Shown: positions 16,399-23,088 of the stretch, piece by piece
Numbering within the stretch: position 1 is the stretch's first letter
Layout: every line of letters begins with the position of its first letter
DNA from: Palsa-506 sp963836355
Lineage (GTDB): Bacteria > Actinomycetota > Actinomycetes > Streptosporangiales > Streptosporangiaceae
NCBI GenBank assembly: GCA_963836355.1
Contig: CAWIJO010000029.1
Location: 1 to 64,000, forward strand
Reading direction: 5' to 3'
Length of the DNA stretch: 64,000 nucleotides
Made by a program: the position numbers and the translations under genes
Notes under the pieces: model-generated
Seen by the model: the letters and a program-made list of their open reading frames with translations, nothing else
What the model was told of the DNA's origin: nothing
The model's database searches: none

Positions 16399-17907
16399 AT
16401 GCCAGTCGCCGTGAGCCGCCGCCGAACTCCTGGACACGCGCCGCGAGTGCAGGTCGTGTTTCCCAGCGGGAGTACAGTACCTGGCTTGATGCACGATTGC
16501 ACGCTGGGCGCCGGGGTGCGGGTGCGTGTCAACGCCGCCAACCCGGGACAATGGCACGTCATCTGGGTGGACGCGTGGAATGACCACGCCAGGCCGTTGC
16601 TGAATGCGCTGATCGGCCCCAGTGCCGTGCAGCAACTCGACAGCCAGTCAGACTCCGGGAGGGGATCGGAACCGGATCTCGACTGGATCGACTTCGATCT
16701 GCCAGGTCAGTACCCGGACGGATCAGGATCGGCCACCTGCGGTTGGGGTGATCAGCCCCTGAAGACTCGCGCACGCACCGTAGCTGCGATCGATCTCGGG
16801 GCCGCGAAACCCTGGCTGCGCGTGGCCGCCGTGGATGTTCTCGACCGCTGGCTGCACCTTCCGCTCAATCAGGCTCTCGTCGACGCCGAGCGTGGTGTGG
16901 CGCGTGGCTACGCGGCCAGCACCCTTGAAGCGGGCCGGGCCCGTAATGAGGTCCTGGCCGATGCTCTGCGCCTAGCCCGTGCGGCCTCGTGGGCGCTCGT
17001 CCAATATCTCGGCCGTCTCGCCCACAGCCCGCACCCGGTGCCCGAGAGCCTGCGCAAGGTCCTGAACGACCTCATCGAGGGATACCACGCGCTGGCCGCT
17101 GAGCTGCCCGAGCCTGACCAGCAACTGCGGTCTGTGGTCAGGGCAGGGCGGGGGGTGCTGGATCGGCTTCCCACTGGTGTCGATGAGAATCGCGCTTGCA
17201 CGCGCGCCGCCGCCGGCTGCGCTCAGCGGGCCGTTCTGGCAACGTCGCTCGTCACCGACGTCATCAGCATGATCGATCCGCGGCAGATCCCCGGCCGGAT
17301 ACTGCGGCTCTCGAGGGAGCCGACTGTCGGCGAAGTCCGTATGCGGTTGACGCGGACCAACGGCCGTGACGCCGTGGTGGTCGAGGCACCCGCATACGAA
17401 CCCGGCCACGGCAATCTGCGCGGCGGAAGTGCCAGCCAGCAATTGTCGGTTCGCCTGATCGACACAGAGACCAGTGCCGACGTCGAAGGGGCCGTGCTGA
17501 CCCTGGAGAGCGGGGCAGAGCATGCATCACCCGTCTTCCGCGCGGTCGTGCCGCTGCCCCGTGCCGACCTGAATCGGCTCCGGGCTGACGTCTATGACGG
17601 GACCAGTGATGAGCCGTCGGCGTCGAGCGACGCCGATCCCGACCTGCTGTCCACCCGGAAAACCGCGGTCCTGCTGGCAACGTGGCGGCAACTGGCCGCT
17701 GCCGTACGGCTCGGCGAGTTCCAGACGAACGACATCACGGCCCAGGTCCGGGCCGTCAGCGGTGACCCGAAGGCCACGGCGGACGAACTGGCCGAGGGCA
17801 GTGAGCCGGTGTCGGCCGCTGCCGCCACCCGGCGGGCCATGACCGCCGGCGTCGGCGATCTCCTGGTGGCCGAGGTGGATGCTGCCAGTGGTCTGATCGA
17901 CCCGTGA
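16399..17907 (+). CDS. Unknown protein, 502 residues
   Basis: No family recognised. ATG 16399 is preceded by purine-rich GGGAGGCGAGGGG. The N-terminal 60 residues look like a small beta domain (VQVVFPSGSTVPGLMHD, then WHVIWVDAWNDHARP). The central half is helical (AASTLEAGRARNEVLADALR, then LRKVLNDLIEGYHALAAEL). After residue 290 there is a predicted beta segment (VGEVRMRLTRTNGRDAVVVE), and a helical end. No membrane span or secretion signal is seen. It carries the shared upstream motif. The next gene is convergent, 32 bp away. Confidence 0.6.
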   Translation: MPVAVSRRRTPGHAPRVQVVFPSGSTVPGLMHDCTLGAGVRVRVNAANPGQWHVIWVDAWNDHARPLLNALIGPSAVQQLDSQSDSGRGSEPDLDWIDFDLPGQYPDGSGSATCGWGDQPLKTRARTVAAIDLGAAKPWLRVAAVDVLDRWLHLPLNQALVDAERGVARGYAASTLEAGRARNEVLADALRLARAASWALVQYLGRLAHSPHPVPESLRKVLNDLIEGYHALAAELPEPDQQLRSVVRAGRGVLDRLPTGVDENRACTRAAAGCAQRAVLATSLVTDVISMIDPRQIPGRILRLSREPTVGEVRMRLTRTNGRDAVVVEAPAYEPGHGNLRGGSASQQLSVRLIDTETSADVEGAVLTLESGAEHASPVFRAVVPLPRADLNRLRADVYDGTSDEPSASSDADPDLLSTRKTAVLLATWRQLAAAVRLGEFQTNDITAQVRAVSGDPKATADELAEGSEPVSAAAATRRAMTAGVGDLLVAEVDAASGLIDP

Positions 17908-17939
17908 CGCTGGGTCAGCTTAACATAACGCACCACCCA

Positions 17940-19013
17940 TCACGTCTCCGCGTCGAGGTGGCGCCGGAGCATGTCCCTAATGATCCGGATTACCGCCGAC
18001 TCGTGACCCGCTGATGGCGGCCCCGCCTGCCGCGCGAGCACGGCACGCACCGCCGTCACGCCCTCCGGGAATCCGCGAACGATAGCCTCTAGCAGCTCGA
18101 CCTGCCCGGTGCCGACCAGCTCGGCGGCCGCACGGTAGATGCGGGCGTCGGCCGGGCGGGACGGGTCCAACGTGGCGTACCACGTGGCGCGTTTATGCAG
18201 CAGATCTGCGATCGTCTGCAGGCGTCGTTCCAGATCCACCCGCCGGGAGACCTCGTCGTCGATGTCGTCGGTCCCCGACGTGCCAAATTCGCGCACCAGC
18301 GCCACATCGATCGGGCCGGTGCGGGCGGCCAGCCACTTCCACCGCGCGGTGGAATGACTCCAGGCGGCCAGGTTCCCCGGTGGCCCATTTCGCTCGGCCA
18401 CCGTCCTGATCAGCTGATCCAGCACCTCGCTGACAACGTAGTCGGCCTCGTCGGGCCGCAACCGCTTGAGCGTGGCCCACTCGAAGACCAGTTGCCGTAC
18501 CTCGGGCATCAGCGGCTGGATCAACGCCTTGAGGTCACGTGGATCCCGGCCGGCGGCGGCCTGATGTGATCGACGATCCTGCAGGCACCTCCACAGTACC
18601 GCTGCGATGTCCTGGGCCAGTTCGGCCGTGACTGACTCGGGCCAGGTCGGGAATCGCAGGAACAGCAGATCGCGGACTCGGCCGGGCCCGCGACCGCGGC
18701 GCAGCGATTCCAGGTCGTTCTTGGTGAACCGGAAACCGGTGGCCCTGTGCTGCCCGATGAAGGTGTTGATCTGCGATTCGATCAGGTCAACCAGGTGCAC
18801 GCACTGGTCGAGCAGCACCTTGAACCGGATGTTCTGGTCGGCGTCAAGCCGGGCCAAGGCGTCGAGCGCGAGGATCGTTGCGTCGCCCGACGCGAGCCAG
18901 GCTGCCGGCAGGCTCACCGTGCCGTAAGCAAGGTCGCGCACGAGTTCGCCCTTGTACCGGCGTAGATGGCGGACATGGTCCTCGACCGAGGCGCCTTTCG
19001 TCGACTCGCGCAC
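17940..19013 (-). CDS. Unknown helical protein with a faint sigma-region-2-like segment
   Basis: A 357-residue, mostly helical protein without membrane segments. Residues about 180-230 (DEADYVVSEVLDQLIRTVAE, then NLAAWSHSTARWKWLAA) recall region 2 of ECF sigma factors, where (A)DDVVSEVF..L and NLRAWL.TVAR are usual. A region-4 helix-turn-helix is not obvious, so I do not call it a sigma factor. The gene is divergent from the membrane-protein gene at 19159, and the shared motif copy 2 lies between them. Confidence 0.55.
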   Translation of the reverse strand: MRESTKGASVEDHVRHLRRYKGELVRDLAYGTVSLPAAWLASGDATILALDALARLDADQNIRFKVLLDQCVHLVDLIESQINTFIGQHRATGFRFTKNDLESLRRGRGPGRVRDLLFLRFPTWPESVTAELAQDIAAVLWRCLQDRRSHQAAAGRDPRDLKALIQPLMPEVRQLVFEWATLKRLRPDEADYVVSEVLDQLIRTVAERNGPPGNLAAWSHSTARWKWLAARTGPIDVALVREFGTSGTDDIDDEVSRRVDLERRLQTIADLLHKRATWYATLDPSRPADARIYRAAAELVGTGQVELLEAIVRGFPEGVTAVRAVLARQAGPPSAGHESAVIRIIRDMLRRHLDAET

Positions 19014-19107
19014 CCCTGCCTCCTGAACATCCAGGCCAGGAGATCACTATGACTGCTCACAGGGCGCTGGGGCAGGAAAGGTACCCGGTCGGTTCGCCCG
19101 TCGGCCG

Positions 19108-19123
19108 GCGCGCGGGATCAGCC
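19108..19123 (+). promoter_or_regulatory. Shared motif GCGGGATCAGCC, copy 2, with an added inverted repeat
   Basis: GCGCGCGGGATCAGCC lies about 35 bp before ATG 19159. Here the GCGGGATC half is answered by GATCCCGC at 19140-19147, directly before the AGGAGG ribosome site, so a hairpin touching the ribosome site could form. Confidence 0.5.
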
Positions 19124-19158
19124 TGTCAAAGCACACGCCGATCCCGCTAGGAGGCCCC

Positions 19159-19641
19159 ATGAGTGAGCCGCAGAACATCATCACGGGGCGGGTCGACGAC
19201 CCGCCACCGCTGATCGACGGGCACGCACTCGGTGACCTGCTGCGGCAGCACACGCCGTGGGCCATGGTCCCGGCGAGCATCCCGCCCGCCGTCACGCTGG
19301 TCGTGTGGTCCCTGCTGATCTGCGACGCGGCAGTCACGGCTTGGCTGGCTGGGGTCCAGGACGGTTCGCTGGGGTGCACGAGTCGGCTTTGCGAAGTTGC
19401 GACGCTGTCCGGGCATCCGCTGCTCACGCTGTCGCTGGCGGCCGGAAGCCTGGTGTCCTTGGTCATTCTTGCCTGCCTGACAAGAGCCTTCACGGTCGGC
19501 ACCGCTCCGGTACTGGGGGCGCTGGCGGTCAGCTCTGTGGTCGCGGCGGCGGCCGTGGTGGTAGCCGTCGTGCTGGTCCTGCTGGCCGTGCTGGTGACCG
19601 CAGGCGTAATCCTGCTGGTCGTTCTGCTGCTGGCCCGGTAA
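19159..19641 (+). CDS. Small integral membrane protein, paralogue of the one at 20318
   Basis: A 160-residue protein with AGGAGG just before ATG. Hydrophobic segments lie at about residues 36-60 (PAVTLVVWSLLICDAAVTAW) and 88-107 (LTLSLAAGSLVSLVILACLT), with a long C-terminal stretch, probably two spans (VVAAAAVVVAVVLVLLAVLV). The C-terminal half, with LTRAFTVGTAPVLGALAV, matches the pattern LTRGFSEGAPVLFAVVVV in the gene two positions downstream. Function unknown. Confidence 0.6.
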   Translation: MSEPQNIITGRVDDPPPLIDGHALGDLLRQHTPWAMVPASIPPAVTLVVWSLLICDAAVTAWLAGVQDGSLGCTSRLCEVATLSGHPLLTLSLAAGSLVSLVILACLTRAFTVGTAPVLGALAVSSVVAAAAVVVAVVLVLLAVLVTAGVILLVVLLLAR

Positions 19642-19650
19642 GCAGACACC

Positions 19651-19665
19651 GGCGCGGGATCAGCC
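19651..19665 (+). promoter_or_regulatory. Shared motif GCGCGGGATCAGCC, copy 3
   Basis: GGCGCGGGATCAGCC lies 10 bp after the stop of the membrane-protein gene and 57 bp before ATG 19722. It is the third copy within 3.3 kb. Confidence 0.5.
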
Positions 19666-19721
19666 AGAGGATGTCCGCACTCCGGCGGACCAACGTCACT
19701 GTTCGATCGACGAGGATTCCC

Positions 19722-20315
19722 ATGGCCATGACCGTTGCGGAACACGACACCGCTGTCCCCGCCTGCCGCCAGACGCTGACTGCTCTGCAACAGCAAATCC
19801 AGTCCGCCGTGCCCGGTCTCGCGTCAAGGATCGGGCCGTGCATCGACCGGCCGCAGTTGCGCTTGGCGAACGACCGTGTCTGGATGCTGTCCCCGCTGAA
19901 GTGTGATCCGCTGACCGGACCGGGCGGACAGTACGTTCTGCCGCCGTCCGCGGTGGCCGACCTGCACCGGATCGCCGACGCGGGCATTGAATTCCACACC
20001 ATGGTCGTGGGCCATGAGATCGACCTGAACGGTCCGGCCAGGCAACTGATCCCGCAGTTGCGCGACGGCCCGAGGTCCTGCCCGCCGGACCTCGCCCGGG
20101 CCTTGGTCGGCCCGGTTCCCGCGGATCCACGGGCAGCCCAGCTGGCCCGGTCAATGGGCCGGGCCATAACCGCCGTTGCCAGGCCGGTGACTGCGCTGGC
20201 CCGCGAGACGGCGCGCCGTCTCGACCCGGTGATCTTCGGCCTGATCGGCGCAGACGGACGGCTTGAACAGGGCGCGCCCGCGCTTTGGGTGCCCTGCACG
20301 AAGTGGGAGTGGTGA
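19722..20315 (+). CDS. Unknown soluble protein between two membrane-protein paralogues
   Basis: A 197-residue protein. ATG 19722 follows CGAGGA at good spacing; the frame upstream of it is spurious. The sequence has TLTALQQQIQSAVPGLASRI, RVWMLSPLKCDPLTGPGGQY and a helical middle, and ends in WVPCTKWEW. No membrane span or signal peptide is seen. The following membrane-protein gene begins 2 bp after its stop, so the two are likely co-translated. Not recognised. Confidence 0.55.
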   Translation: MAMTVAEHDTAVPACRQTLTALQQQIQSAVPGLASRIGPCIDRPQLRLANDRVWMLSPLKCDPLTGPGGQYVLPPSAVADLHRIADAGIEFHTMVVGHEIDLNGPARQLIPQLRDGPRSCPPDLARALVGPVPADPRAAQLARSMGRAITAVARPVTALARETARRLDPVIFGLIGADGRLEQGAPALWVPCTKWEW

Positions 20316-20317
20316 CC

Positions 20318-20722
20318 ATGCTGTTGCCGCTCAAGACCGTTGCCCTGCGGCGGCGAACGGTGATCAGGGTATCGAGGTGGGCAACCCGGTGGGCGTGGGC
20401 CGTCGCGGCGCTGGACTGCATGACGATCGTCTGGATGATGACGGCTGGACCGTGGCTGGACAAGCGGCACAACCTCCTGTCGATGGCAACCTGGAACGGG
20501 CACCATCGGGTCCTCCTCGCCGTCGCCGCATGCTCGCTCGTCGCGCTGGCCGTGACCGCGCCGCTGACTCGCGGCTTCAGCGAGGGAGCGCCGGTCCTGT
20601 TCGCCGTTGTCGTGGTCGCCGGCTTCGTCTCGATCGTGGCGGTGGCCGGGCTGCTGGCATTGGTGCTGCCGGTGGTCACGCTCAGCTTCGGCGTCGGTCT
20701 GCTGGCCCGCCTGCTGCGCTGA
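20318..20722 (+). CDS. Small integral membrane protein, paralogue of the one at 19159
   Basis: A 134-residue protein with a basic N-terminus and about four hydrophobic segments (WAVAALDCMTIVWMMTAG, VLLAVAACSLVALAVTAPL, then VVVVAGFVSIVAVAGLLAL). ATG 20318 starts 2 bp after the previous stop; GTG 20312 is an alternative. The C-terminal half aligns by eye with the protein at 19159, indicating duplication around the gene between them. Function unknown. Confidence 0.55.
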   Translation: MLLPLKTVALRRRTVIRVSRWATRWAWAVAALDCMTIVWMMTAGPWLDKRHNLLSMATWNGHHRVLLAVAACSLVALAVTAPLTRGFSEGAPVLFAVVVVAGFVSIVAVAGLLALVLPVVTLSFGVGLLARLLR

Positions 20723-20975
20723 GACCGGCGCCGACGCCGCGGGTCCGTCGCCACCGGCGTGAGGCTGGCTATCGTCACCGGGCGAACGAGCTGGAGCTAG
20801 TGACACCCACGACTGACACCAACGATGCCGGTGATCATCGTTCCACGGTGTACTCCCGCCAGGACAGTGCCCAGACCACGGACCTCCGACACAGCTGGGC
20901 GGTGCCTTCTAAGATTGGCCCACGGGGTCGAGCGCGCCCGCCGGGGCCGTAACCGTCAGTGCCCGCTCGGTCACG

Positions 20976-21332
20976 TCAGTCGGCGCTCCGCTGAAGCTGC
21001 CACGCTGCTTCGAGGGCATCCTCGATCGCACCCGCGTCGCCTCCAGCGAGGTCAGCTACAACCATCATGTGCTTGATATACCGGGCCGGGACGCTGAAGG
21101 TTCCGGGGAACTGTCGCAGTATCGAATCGCGGAAGTCGAAATCGGCCCGGATCACCAGGTGCGCGTCGTCCAGCTGACGTGCGATGAGCCTGCTGTGATA
21201 CCGCCACTCGGCCAGCCCTTCCCGGGCAGTGCGGCGCACTCCCGTCAGAGCCTCGGCCAGGTGAGCTACGTCAGCAACGTCCATTAGCGCGGCTTCCCTG
21301 CTTCCCCTGATCACGATCACCGGCGTAACCAT
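20976..21332 (-). CDS. Small unknown protein, 118 residues
   Basis: I chose the start MVTPVIVIRGSREAALMDV at 21332; the upstream extension to 21461 looks non-coding. It is mostly helical (DVAHLAEALTGVRRTAREGL, then RYHSRLIARQLDDAHLVIRA). The C-terminal half includes FRDSILRQFPGTFSVPARYI and an acidic helix. No known motif. A ribosome site is weak, so the start is uncertain. Confidence 0.45.
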   Translation of the reverse strand: MVTPVIVIRGSREAALMDVADVAHLAEALTGVRRTAREGLAEWRYHSRLIARQLDDAHLVIRADFDFRDSILRQFPGTFSVPARYIKHMMVVADLAGGDAGAIEDALEAAWQLQRSAD

Positions 21333-21606
21333 CGTAGGTTGGCGGCTGAACTGTGAATCCCTGAAGCGGGCTCTTGGCAATTCGTAACCATGGCGAAACG
21401 CCAGCCGTCGCTCGCGGGCGCGCGGATATGCGCTGACTGGAGTAATGCGGCAGATTCCCAAGCCATTGTACGAGTTCGATTCTGATCACCAGCTCCACCA
21501 TGTAGGGCCAGGTCAGAAGCATCGGCGGGAGCTGGGGCGCCCGCGAAGAGTGGGAGCACTTGCTTCTGCCCGCACCTGGCGCGGGCAATCAGGCATCCGA
21601 GTGCGC

Positions 21607-21882
21607 TTATCGGCGGCCGAGGTGGGAGTCAGCTACCAGCGGGCCGAGCACGTTGATGGTAGCTGTTGAGACGGCGACCAGGAGCGCGAACTGCATGACG
21701 ATGATCCAGAGCCAGCGGCGCGAGGTGAACTCGTGCCAGCCGTCGTGCAGATCATGCAGGATGCTGGTTGACGTTGCGGCGGACGTCGGGCAGTCGTCCG
21801 GCATTGCGACGCCGCTGCCGATCGCAGCCCAGTACCGGTCGCCCGAAGGGCCACAAGCCTGACCTTCACGCCAAAACTCCAC
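21607..21882 (-). pseudogene. MFS transporter, internal fragment
   Basis: LHDGWHEFTSRRWLWIIVMQ, ALLVAVSTATINVLGPLVAD and SHLG are a strongly conserved stretch of actinobacterial MFS exporters, around the start of the second six-helix half. Neither the preceding nor the following transmembrane blocks are found. It is a deletion remnant. Confidence 0.65.
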
Positions 21883-21924
21883 GAAGGCCCAGCTAAACAG
21901 CAGGTCCTAGGTGTTCCTCGCCCG

Positions 21925-22134
21925 TCACTTGTCGAGGACGGCCAGGTCGAGTTGCTGAAGTCGGGTGGGTTCGGCGATGAGCTCGTACCCGACGATCTTC
22001 TCGCCCTCGATCGTGAAGGTGAGGGCGAGCAGCAGCCGTCCACGCGGCGCGACCACAACCCCCACGGTGCCGTCGACGAGCGCCGGCTCCGCGAACCGCG
22101 AATTCCGTCCGAAGACAACGATCTCCTCCGCCAC
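21925..22134 (-). pseudogene. ECF41/SigJ-type sigma factor, C-terminal fragment
   Basis: PALVDGTVGVVVAPRGRLLL, LTFTIEGEKIVGYELIAEP and RLQQLDLAVLDK match the SnoaL-like C-terminal extension typical of SigJ/ECF41 sigma factors. Regions 2 and 4 are missing. The fragment starts abruptly at about 22134, next to an intact operon. Confidence 0.7.
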
Positions 22135-22149
22135 GGCGCGCGCAGCCAG

Positions 22150-23055
22150 CTACTGCCCGGCTCTGCTGATTACCCCCCGGTAGGGCGCTGCGGCCCAGCG
22201 AATGGTGAATCCATCGAGGTTGTAGCCAAGCGAATTGACCGTCGGCTGAATAAAGTTGTCTCGTATCGTCCGCGCTGCTTCGGTCTCGGCGGCCTTAGTC
22301 AGCGGGCCGGTAATCTGCGGAGCGTGCTGCGACTTGTAGAAAGCGATCTGCTGAGCCTGGGAATATAGCACTGACTCAGGAAACTGGGGCCGAATGGCCA
22401 CACCGCAACCGAATCCGGGGTATGTCCAGCTATGCTGCGAATCTATCGGCTGCGATGGGACGTTATCGACGGTGATATCGTGCACCGACTGCGGGAGTTG
22501 CGGCCGTGGCAGAACCATCGCGACCATCAGGTGACCTGGTTTGCCGTCCCGGGGGCGGCTAAGGACCCGCATCACGTAGTGGCCCGTAGCCGGCGCCCAC
22601 CAGTCCGGGCCCGGATTTAGGTTAACGGTGGCGGACGCGTGGCCCACGGCATGGAACGTACTGGCGTACCAGCATGGCCATGGACCAATGCTTTTCGAAA
22701 CCTTGTGAGTGAACAAGAAATTAAAATTAGCCTGGCCGAGGGCAGGCCTGGAGATACCCTCGATTTTTTGCAGGACCCATGGGCCGAGGTCGGTATTCTT
22801 TGTGGTTCCCGCACCGATCGTCTGCCACGGCCACGCGAACTTAATATTTGGCAGGTGTACATTAAGCCCAACCAAGTGCAGGACGGTAGAAAGGGCAATC
22901 AGCACGACGGATGCAATCGCCCGGCGGAATATCAGGCCCACCACAATCAGGCCAGCCGTTCCCTTGACCCAAGGCCTGAGGCGGCGACGGCGCGGAGCAA
23001 AACCGCCGCCCGGCAAGTCCGGGGCAGCCGGCTTAGCGGTCAAGAGACGAACCAT
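22150..23055 (-). CDS. Single-span membrane protein, third gene of a cell-wall operon
   Basis: About 300 residues. I used ATG 23055 (MVRLLTAKPAAPD) because AGGAAGG lies 8 bp upstream; GTG 23064 is possible. A basic N-terminal region precedes one membrane segment (TAGLIVVGLIFRRAIASVVL, then IALSTVLHLVG). The large remainder is probably extracytoplasmic (WPCWYASTFHAVGHASATVN, then YPGFGCGVAIRPQFPE). It is co-directional with the multidomain hydrolase, which ends 33 bp upstream. Family unknown. Confidence 0.6.
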   Translation of the reverse strand: MVRLLTAKPAAPDLPGGGFAPRRRRLRPWVKGTAGLIVVGLIFRRAIASVVLIALSTVLHLVGLNVHLPNIKFAWPWQTIGAGTTKNTDLGPWVLQKIEGISRPALGQANFNFLFTHKVSKSIGPWPCWYASTFHAVGHASATVNLNPGPDWWAPATGHYVMRVLSRPRDGKPGHLMVAMVLPRPQLPQSVHDITVDNVPSQPIDSQHSWTYPGFGCGVAIRPQFPESVLYSQAQQIAFYKSQHAPQITGPLTKAAETEAARTIRDNFIQPTVNSLGYNLDGFTIRWAAAPYRGVISRAGQ

Positions 23056-23088
23056 GCGGTTCACCTTCCTGCTATGTTTGCTTAGTAG

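Noticed and set aside
17940..19013. Calling this gene an ECF sigma factor
   Set aside because: Only one short segment resembles region 2, and no region-4 helix-turn-helix could be found, so it is left as unknown.
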